From assembly GCA_964023205.1 (NCBI GenBank), contig OZ026840.1:30792199-30856198 (forward strand): DNA of 64,000 bases, written 5' to 3'. Source of the DNA: Lutraria lutraria (taxonomy: Eukaryota; Mollusca; Bivalvia; Venerida; Mactridae). Positions 24,871 through 35,800 of this stretch are shown piece after piece. Made by a program: the position numbers and the translations under genes. How positions within the stretch are numbered: the first letter of the stretch is position 1; every line of letters starts with the position of its first letter. The notes under the pieces were generated by a model. It did not search any database and was not told where the DNA came from. It was given only the letters and a program-made list of their open reading frames with translations.

Positions 24871-27800
24871 ATGGCAAACTTCGGAAATCCAGGTCATATG
24901 TTTGGACCAAGGCATTCAAGTCCCAATCCTACAGTAGCAAACAACAGTCCCAGGTTATAATAACAACATTTTTCTTTTTCATGGTAGTATGCATAATATG
25001 TTTTATTGTGTAAGATGTTTGAGTGGCTAAGGTCTCCAACTAGTTGTTACTGACAGCTGTGACTGTGAGATCTCTATAGAATTCCATTCAGGGCCGGACA
25101 AATTCTCATGTTAGGAAGCTGTCCAGCTAGCTTAACAGAGAAGTGTTGGTTTATACTTGGAGCACAGGTGTATGCCTTGGTTCTTCCTGGATGAGTCACC
25201 AAATGACCCTGGATGTAAAACCCCAAACTATATTTCAATTATTGCTCTGTATTATGTTACAACCATTGTTTTTGTAGCTCATGACATTCAATTTAGAAAA
25301 TTATTTTTCAATATTTCAGACCGCCTAATGTTGGACCAATACCAAATATGCCACCAATTGGAGCAGCTGCCCCCCACATGAGGCTTTTTAATCCTATGAA
25401 TATGCCAGGGATGGCACCTGGGATGTTGCCATGTCCATTACCATGGGGTGCTGGTGTAATACCAGGCATGCCAATGGTACGCAGTGCTGTACCACCTTTT
25501 ATGCCGCCACAGGTAGTAATACTAGTATAATATATATAACTATCTGGTGATAATTCACAACAAAACCTTCTTTAAATTGACCTTATTGATCTAGTGATTT
25601 TTTATATTGACTGATATGGGGTCTAAATTGGGCCCTGCTCTTTTCCTCTATAATCGTAAAAAATCCCCTTCAATTTAGTTCTACTCTTTTTGATCAGAGA
25701 AGTTACAGACCTGTAAAATAGCTTATTAGTCTGTAACCATCAAGGATTATATCCTACCAGTTATCAAGTTATGGGATGATATGTGTGCTTTTTCATTTTT
25801 TTCCTCCTATTTCCTCCACTAGATGTTAATTTTCCACTTTCTTAGAGCCCTACAACCTTTCCCATAAAGGTGAAACATTCTCTGTTTTCAAAACACACAG
25901 AAAAATACCTGATATCTCATAAACAAAATGTAAGAACATCGACCTGCACATGCTTAAATTAATTTAACTGTATAAATCTGAACAAATCTTTCTTTGAATT
26001 GTGTCATTAATGATCTGATTATTTTGTAGATGACATTATCTTGTCCTCCTCCCCAAATGGCTCCACCAATCATTCAAACAAATACACAAGTACTGCCAAG
26101 TAATCAAGTCAAAGAAGAAAAGCAAGAAAACAGACATGATGATGATGATAAACATCGTGACAGAAAACACAGACATTCAAACAGAAGAAGGTGATTTAAA
26201 AAACTATTGTGTTAGCAGTTACTTGATCAGTCCTGTTTTTTTAGGCACCGACCACAAATCCATGGTACAAAATTATTTGGGTACATTATGCAGGTGTTTT
26301 CTTTATGTTTTTGGGAAGAGGCCCTCGCCCTTTGTATGGGGGTGAAATAGCGGATTGATGCCTCTTGTTTGGAAAATATTATCGCCTGAAACCAGTTTGG
26401 GGAAGGAAATTACAAGGACTAAATTGGAAATTTGTGGAAAATGACATGATTTTAAAGAAATATTCAGAGGGTATGCTACCTTTACAGGCTACAAATATAG
26501 TAAAGAAAAACCTTATTTTGTACCTCCTGAGCATGAAAGGTTTGTTTAAAAAAAAGATAGACAAGACAATTTTTGGGACCTACCGTCCCTATTCTTTTGG
26601 TAAAATAACCACAAAAAAAATATTCTTTCTAGCTGCAACAATTCTATAGTTTCTATCTGATTGAATCCATGGTAAAATGTGTCAAAAGCATAATTATTAT
26701 TTTGAAATCTTAACAGTAGTTTACTAGATATTTCAAAATGAATAGCAAAATGGATTCAACTGAGCATTTTAGATGTTTGAATAAGTTATATCTATGTAAT
26801 AATTTTGCCTTTTCAATTTTGTCAGTTTGAAAAATGTTCATCCTTGGAGATGTCATATCTTAACATTGATTAATCTTAAATATATTGATTTTGCTTACAT
26901 AGACATGATGAAGACAAACACAGAAGAGGGAGACATTCACGCGAAAAAAGGGACACAATCAGCCCCAGTCGGGGAAGAGAGAGGGACAGCAGGACCTATG
27001 ATGATGATAAACACAAAAAAGGAAGAAATTCTGACACAAGGGATTATGGTCGTAAAAGCCCTGGGCGGGATCAGGATGATAGAGGTTCTGATAGATGTTC
27101 AAGGGGTGCAACCTTACGTGATGATAGAGAAGAGGATGTTGGTAATACGGAATCTCGAAGGAGCAGTGGGGCAATTTTGTTAGAAGATGGAGAAATTGAC
27201 AGTGATGGTTCATACTCCTTACATGAGGAAGACGGAGGTTCATTTAGTGGTAGAAGGGATGATCAAACTGTTATAAGAACCGATAGTGATCGTTTAGGAC
27301 ATACTAATTCAAGGTTTGACCGAGACAAAAGGTCTGATAAATACAGTTCAAGACATGATAATGACAAAATACATAGTAGACATGGTTCTCAACATGATAA
27401 TGATAGACGACACAGACATCATGGCTCAAGACATGACAAACGACACCACCATCACCATGATAAAAAAACAGACTACAAAAAGAAGTATTCTGATTCAAAA
27501 CATTCTGAGGAGGACAGACATAGTGAGGTCAATCACCGACATTTTCCAGAAAGATCTGAAGGTCATAAAAGTCATTCAAGAGATGAGAGAAGAAATGACT
27601 CTGACTGTCGACAAGTGACTGACAGATCTGAAAGTCAAAGAGGTCGTTCGGGAGCAATTCTGCGTGATGACCGGGATGATGGACCGGTTTTGTTAGAAGA
27701 CCGAGCATTTCCTATAACTGAGACCGGTCGTACTGGTGCTGTTCTGATAGAAGATAGAAATGATTCTAGTAATAGTAGTAACATTGAAGATAGAGGTCAA

Positions 27801-29866
27801 AGGTCAAGGTCAGATTTGGACAAAAATTTACAGAGGAGAAGATTTGAAAGTGATAAAAACAGTAGAGAAAATGAAAGCAGAAAGGACTTTGGTCGGGGAA
27901 GCAGTAGAGGTGGAGGTAAGAAATTTAGTGCTCAAAGTATCAGAGGTTCATTGGATAGAGATAGATCACTTGAAGAACCTGTCGAGGCTAACATAGGGCG
28001 TACAGGTGCTCTTTTGCTTGAAGATAATGTTGGAAGGACTGGCGCATTGCTTCTTGAAGACAGAAATGATGATCGTGAAGACAGAAAACTTGGTCGTAAA
28101 CAAAGGTATTCCAAACAAATATATATATATGTAAAAAGGGTTTCTTAGATTTCCAGTTCAATGAAGCATTTTGTCTTATTATCTGTCATTCTTTACTTTA
28201 ATTACTCCGGTCTTGAAAATATAATGACTTTGCATATCATTTATAGTTTAAAAAATTTCTTAGTGAATGTCAATTAACATTTTTAGGTTGCAGAAGTCTG
28301 ATAAGTTTCATTATGCAATGATTTAGTATTGTGTATTTCTTGAAAAAAAGACTTCTTTATGATTTCATGATATGAATATTGTGAAAAAGGTATTGCAAAA
28401 AGAATTATTGAAATTAAGCACTATTTCATGTTATGTGATATTTGTTTATTTCAATTAAATGACTACAATTTCCTTCATAGGGAAACTGACAATGGCAAAA
28501 TTGGAAGATCAGGAGCTCTTCTTTTAGAAGATAGAAATGGTGGCGCTCCAGTTGGCAGAGGTCAAAGAGGTCGTGGAAACTCTTTCAGGGGTCAAGATCA
28601 CAGAGGAAAATCAAATACAGAAAGGTAAATATATATGTAAGGTGTTAACTTTGATTCCTACTGGATTCACTACAGTAATTTACAAGGTGAAAATGATGAG
28701 TATTTGAGTAAATTAAATCATTTTTAGCACTTGATGATACTGGAGCTTTTTTTTGTTTATTTTAGCTCTCCTTTATCAGGGCTTTTATTTGACTCGAGCT
28801 CCCGGGCTTTGACGCACGAAAATCGCAAAAGTATGTTTTTTGACTCTTCAAAAATATGCTGTGTGTGTCAACTTTATAGATTTTCCATGAAAAAATCAGA
28901 AAGCGCTTCATGGTAGAATTAATGATAAATTGGCATGTAAATTATGGAAGTGTAATAACATATTGAATGCATTATAATTAATCTAGAAACAGACTTGACA
29001 GGCATTCTTCCAGTCGTGACCTAAAAAGGTCAAGGTCACCTAGTGTACACAATGTAAGAGTAAAACGAGAACCGAAGTCTATTGAACGAGAGGAACCAGA
29101 TACTAAGAAAAGAAAAATATGGGAACCAGCACCTAATGATATAAGGTATTTTGTAGATTAAGATGTTCTTGCTTGCTTAACTCATTTGGTATTGCGATAG
29201 GTATTAAGACTTAGGGTTTAGGAGTTCACCCCTGGGAACAGTGTACATGTATATTCTCTGTGACTAATCTGTTAAAGCCATTATGTCTTGACCATTCTTC
29301 CTCTACCACTGATCATTTATGTGCAGATTTGGGCAGTTAGTGAGTCTGGTTCAAATTTTTCTTGCAAACTTGTGCAAAATTCTGGTCAAGAGAAAAACTG
29401 AGATGAAAATAAGAGAATTAAATTGCTTCTAACCTTGCTTGGTCAAATATGCTTGGAAAGTGTGTACACATCTGTAGGTTGCCAAGCCGAATGAATACGC
29501 CCCTGGCATCAAACAATGAGGGGCATATAGTGATTTCCTTGTTCGTCCAAGCTGCCAGCAGAAGCATATGCATGTATTGAACTCAGTATCTTGTTGTTCC
29601 TTTTCAATTTCATTTTCTTGAAAAACGTTAGATATAGCTAAAAGATTTAAATGACACATTGTGTCACATTTTTTCAGCATTGCAAAGTGTACTAGGAGTA
29701 TGTCATGGTCTGTATTGTATATTGTGTTATGTTTTTCAGCATTGCTAAATGTATAAGGATTGCTTCACAGTCTACTATGAATGATATGGAATCTTTGTTC
29801 TCAGAACCAGTTGCTAGCTGGGTAAGATGCTCCGCTGCTGATCTCTACTTCAGAAAGGATCCGAAG
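24871..29866 (+). other. DROSHA: DROSHA coding exons 1-7: proline-rich and RS-like N-terminus
   Basis: Exons: 24871-24953, 25320-25512, 26030-26190, 26903-28105, 28481-28624, 28987-29145, 29740-29866. Exon 2 encodes a Pro/Met/Gly-rich stretch ([19 protein letters not shown]). Exon 3 ends and exon 4 begins in a His/Asp/Arg-rich low-complexity region. Exon 4 is 1203 bases, by far the largest, and is Arg/Asp/Ser/His-rich. GR(S/T)GALLLED-like peptides recur in exons 4 and 5. Exon 7 contains [15 protein letters not shown], the start of the conserved region. In mammals the equivalent N-terminus is disordered and directs nuclear localisation through phosphorylated serines. Confidence 0.88.
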
Positions 29867-32800
29867 GTATTATAGGTTTTATAAGATCTTGGGGAAAATT
29901 TGCGGAGATTTGACCCAAATTGGGAATCTTTCAATAAATTGGGAATTTTTAAAAAACAAAGACATTTATGTTATCAACTGCTCCTCTTTGGCTTTTTTCA
30001 GCACTGAATGTTGCAATAAATTTCATGAAGGTTTTTTTATGAAAAAAGAAAATTCTGAACCAGATTGGGAATTTTTTTCCCTTGAAATTTGGAAAATAGA
30101 TCATTTTTTCGAATTTGGAAGGTACCTTTTACGGGTACCAAACAAGGAAGGGAAAAAATAGCTGTAAGATTAGAATGACTTCTGATCTAACTGTGAATGG
30201 ATGGATGGATGCTATGGGCACCCACTCAAAGACAATTTTTTATATCGATCAGCTTCCAGGACCCTCGTTTTACGATATCTTGGGCCCAAATTTGGTCCAA
30301 TTCCCCACCTCGAGGATTATACATTCTTCTCTATCTATTAAAAAATCCCCCTCTTTTTTTGTATACCAATTAGGGCTGGGAACGAATATGGTTTATGATA
30401 TTCAAATATTCGTTTTTTATATTCGAATATATTCGAATATTCGTTTTCATAGCTAGTTTGTTCTTAACCGATGAAGGTGTCTGTTCCTTATACATCGTGT
30501 CCGAAATATGTTGCGTCCGAATACTATGCATGTTTCGGAAGAGAGCTTAACTACGAACTTAATTTTTTTATTGAAAACTAATTACAGCGGTATAGTTTAT
30601 CTTTTTTATTGAGTCTAGATGTTATGAATATTTCTGTCGACATTACACTTGATAGAAAAAACGTACATGCGTGTGTGTTCCGTTGGTTGTTTATATGTAC
30701 AAGTAATGAAGGGAGGTAACTATAACGAGTTGCGAGTAACGTGTTTATATTTATCAATAGAAATTATGAGTCAAAACATTTCTTTTTAAAACATCTACAT
30801 TTGCAAGAATTAATGGTTTCCAAGTTGAGTTTTTAACTTCCATTGAGTTAAAACGAGCAAAACAGGTCGTTATATAAATATGTCAATTTGATGATGACGC
30901 GTACGTATTGGGCACAATCAAGGACTTACATACATACATGTATGTATATAAGTCCTTGGCACAATGTTACAACTTGCACAGGTTATTTACTGAAACAAAA
31001 GGGCTCCAAAATTGGGCCAAAGAATGTCGGCGTTCTTAATATCTTTGATACCGACTTTAAAAACAACTTGCTGCCATTGATTAAACCGAAATGATACTTA
31101 AATGAAAAAATAATTGGCAGCGTGTAATTTGCGTACGGACTGACGTTTGAAGTCCTTAACTCGTAACATAATTTGTCATTAACATGCAGTGATTCATATT
31201 TTTAATTGATATGCTGTAAGCACATCATTTAACGCAAAAGACCAGTGCATTAAGTGTTTTATCCTTGTCTACCACGTGTTTGGACTAATTACTGACTATC
31301 GACATCAGCTGATCGGATTAACAAATGATCGCTCCAGGCTATTGATTATCTTGACGTGTTTATGAGGGTGCGAACAACAAACAGTTGGTTTGTGACATTT
31401 TGCGCGTACTTACCAATTTTAGACCGACTTTTATGGGATTTATTCACCTTTTATAGACCGTTTTTTAAACATTTTTTTGCTACTCAAACTGACTCGAGAC
31501 GTTGAAATTGCGTATTATTTTTTTCGAATATTAGAATTCGTTTTTCATGTTCGAATATTCGTCGAAGTTCCGAATATTCGAATATTCAAATAAAATTCCC
31601 AGCCCTAATACCAATATTCGTTTGAAACAACTTGTGTCACTGAATATGTATGTGATACATCAGCTGTTGTTAAAGCTTAGAGTTGGCTTTTTGTAATTTA
31701 AAATAAATATGTATAACAAAAAGTATTGTTGATGAAAGACAGATTTCTCCTTATTTCTTCAAAACAATGCAAAATTGCCCTGAGTGAGCACCCCTGGTCC
31801 CAGTCCCCTGAAATGTAATTAGGTCTCTGGCTTTAATGTTGATTTTTTTCCCCTTCAGACTGGAAATATGGTCACCACAAAACGTATGCAGGAACTTGAG
31901 GAATTATTTGATACTGAATTATTACAAAGAGCTGCTAAAGTGACAGCCCTTCAAAACCCTTATGAGAGACCTTTGCCAAAGCCAAACTGGAAACATAAAT
32001 GTGGAGCTAAGCATAATTGTGGTAGGTTAATCTAATTTTTGTAGTACTTACATGGAAATGAACAGTTGTAGTTGGATTAAATTGTTATGTGATTTTTTTT
32101 TATTTCGTTTTCTTTTGCTTTACAAATCTAACTACATTTTTTAGGGCAATTCAATAGTTCAGATATTTAATCATGCATTGTCATTCTTGTCTCTCATGTG
32201 TATTCATTACGTTAATTCAGGTTGATTTTGTGTTGTGAGGTCGCGTTGGACTAAACAAAATGCATGATTTTTCATGGGAAAAGATGAAATATCTGCTTCA
32301 ATGTTTTGAATTCAACAAAATACTTATTGGTTTTGTGTACTAGTATAATGTATTAGCTATCAGAAATTTGAGTGATTTCTTAAAAAGTTAGGTAGTATTA
32401 AATTAACTTGGTGCTGAAACCATCATTTTGGAAGTTGTAACCCTCGTATATGTATATATATGATAAACGTGTTTTTGGTCTGTGTTAGCATTTTAGGTCT
32501 TAACAACCATTACACACTATCCCTGCAACGTGCTAGCCCCTTATGAATTATTTCATAGGGAATACATGTATATAAAATACTATTGAAATAAACACTAATT
32601 CAAAAGCTTGGCTGAAGAAAGAACTTTCTTATAAAATAAACTGAAAATAATGTATAGTATACACTTATACTAAGTAGCAGCAAGATGGTTGTAATCTTAA
32701 TTCTCGAAAATTTATTTATAAGAGTAGTATATAGTGTTAACATTATTTTTGATGTCATTTCTTTAAGATGACCACAACCACGACCATTCATCTTCATCAT

Positions 32801-35800
32801 CGTCGGACTCATCCGATTCAGAATCTGATGCTGAAGATTGGTGGATGGATGAATTAACGTTTAAACAGAAGCATCCATACAGGTTACATCCCGAGGTCTG
32901 GTACAATGATCCTAATGAGGTACAGTAAAGTCTTGTTGTATTGGAAACTATTAATTGTTGATTTGTAAGATATATATAGTGTATAATTCGAGGGTTCATC
33001 GCAACAGTGTTGTAACTCATATTGAAATAAGAACAAGTTACGACAGTGTTGCGCTGAGCCCTCCAAATGAGGTACAGTAAAATCTCGTTGTATTGGAAAC
33101 TATTAATTGTTGATTTGTAAGATATATATAGTGTATAATTTGAGGGTTCATCGCAACAGTGTTGTAACTCATATTGAAATAAGAACAAGTTACGACAGTG
33201 TTGCGCTGAGCCCTCGAATTATATTCAGATGACCAATTGGACATGAAAAATGATATTGAAAGGCTCTTATTGCTGGTAGAAAAGAAGTACATGATTTCAA
33301 AAATGATCCAAAATAAGTGGTTATTCTAATGAGGTGGTTGCTTTGTAGGGTTTGGCTGTATGTTTTTAAATTTATCTTTAAACCATTCAGAAATTATTGA
33401 AAAGACTGATAGTTTGTTAAATATATGTTTTACATTTCAGCTTAACTATGGACCTCTGTGCCGATGTAGTAACAAGGCCAGACAGTTTGGTATACGACAT
33501 AGTATCTATCCTGGTGAAAAGGTAAACTTTCTTCTTTGTACTTACTATGTCTTCCTACTGTGATATGAAATGCTTTGTATTATTAGTTTTCAAATTTTCG
33601 ACATTACAAAGCAAAAGGTCCATTCTATTGTTTGGTTATACCAAAATCATCGATCAAGTATGTAGGCTGGAGTTCATCAAAATTGAATACACTTAGGTTT
33701 GTTGTTTTAGTATTGCACTTGTTCTGGATAGTTGTACTTTCGGATACATTCCTAATTATGCCCCCTTTCAAAGAAAAGGGGATATAATTATTGCTACCAA
33801 ATCTTGTCAAAGCAATAACTAGAGAACGATTTGGCCTAAGCTCTTCAGATTTGGTTTGAAGGTTGGTCATCACATGTAGATGATCCCTAATGATTTTGAG
33901 GTCAGTATGTCAAATGTCAAGGTCACAAGGGGGCATCCGTGTTTCACATACACTTCTTGTTTTAGTTTGTGTTTACTGGATTTTGTGGATAAGCTCGCCT
34001 AGTAAATCAACAAAATAAATGTTCCAAGAAAATTAATGATTTACAATTTTATATTTGATTATATTACTATTTTATTCTGTTCAATGTTTCAGCCTCTACC
34101 ATTGTGTGATATGACAAGTAACAATTTAGATAAATTGTATCATTATCGCGTGAATGTATCCCCAGTGAAGAATTTTCTTGTAAGTACACAAAGACTTGAC
34201 TTTATTTTGTAGTGAGTCATAATACAAACTTAATATTTACACTGATGGTCTCCATTTTTGCGATGTTGTAATTTTTACATTACAGAAGAAAAAATATCTT
34301 TCATTATTTTCATGTTGATACTAGTATTAAGTTAAAGTTTTATCATGACTGCTTTACTTGATGAAATTTTGTTACATTGGAAAGACCTTTTTGGTCATTG
34401 TATATCATTATATAGTGTAACCTCTCCAAAGCAGCAAGCTTGTTTTAGGATCCATTGTCCCCTGTTAAAGATAAATGTCTGAAATATGATTTTTAAGTTT
34501 AGAAAATTCTATCTCAGCTAAGATATGTCTATAAAATGACTATCGATCTGGTCAGCTTTCTGACACACCGCTAATTGTATACAGTGCTACCTCCCAACAA
34601 CAGCAACCAATGGGAAGGTCAAAAATGGCTGTTGTAAGGAGGTGACTGTTGTTAAGAGAGTGAAACATCAATTTGGGTTGCTAGTATACTGGCTGTAACA
34701 GGGAGATGGTTGTTGTTCAGAGATGACCGTTCATGGAGGTTGCACTGTACTTCTACCTTGAGTTGATATCTTATTATTGAATAATATATGGGTTGATTTA
34801 TGCTTGTCAACCATGCTGTATCATATTAGAGTATTTTGTATCATAGATTTCTTTATTTTGTAGATAAATGAACCTACCTTCATAATGTTTGATGAACATG
34901 AGTACATTTTTGAAGGATTTTCAATATTTTCACACAAACCTATTCCTAAGGTATGTATTAAAATCTTTTTTTATTACTGATTTCATTTTTCATTATGCCC
35001 CCTTTCATAGAAAAGGGGGTATATTGCTTTGCACATTCTGTCGGTCCGTCCATAACCAAACTTTCTCCGGGCAATAACTAGAGAATTATTAGGCTTAAGC
35101 TCCTCAAATTTGGTTGGGAAGTTGGTCATCACATGTAGATGAACCCTATTGATTTTGAGGTCAGAGGTCAAGGTCGTACTATCCAGTTGGGCTTTAGAGG
35201 CATCCATGTTTCACAAACACTTCTTGTTCTATTATTAATTTTATTGATATTCATTGAAGCAATTATCTCAAAATGTTTTATGCCTGTTTTCAGGATTTTA
35301 TTCATATATTTACATAATGATATAAATATGTGTTACAAATGAGTGTTACAAAAAATAACCTCAATATTATTACAGCAATGCTAAATGTGATTGGGCATTT
35401 GGCAGGAAGTTATACTCATTTAAATGCTGTATTGGGAATGAATGCTTCTAATGTTCAGTATGTTTTTGTTTCAGTTTCCTGATTGTCAAGTGATCAGATT
35501 TAATATAATTTACACCATTCATGTTGAGGAAGAACAAGTACCTGAGGTATTGTATGTTTTTCATTCTTTAGGATTGAATAGATGTACTTGTATTTTAATG
35601 TATCTTTATCATTTTTTATACTTAAATGAAGTCCTTGAAGAATTGTGTTATTCAAACAGAATAAAATTTAGTGTTATAGATATTTATCAGAAAATTGAAA
35701 CAGGTAGTTAAGTTTAAAAAGATTAGTCTCTGTCCTAGATCTTGATAATACAATATTTTGTATGTACAGTCAAACATGTATTAGTGGCCACTTGTGAATA

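Noticed and set aside
26136..26649. Open frames in DROSHA intron 3
   Set aside because: The first overlaps the end of exon 3 in another frame, and the second lies wholly in the intron; neither has family similarity or is needed for phase.
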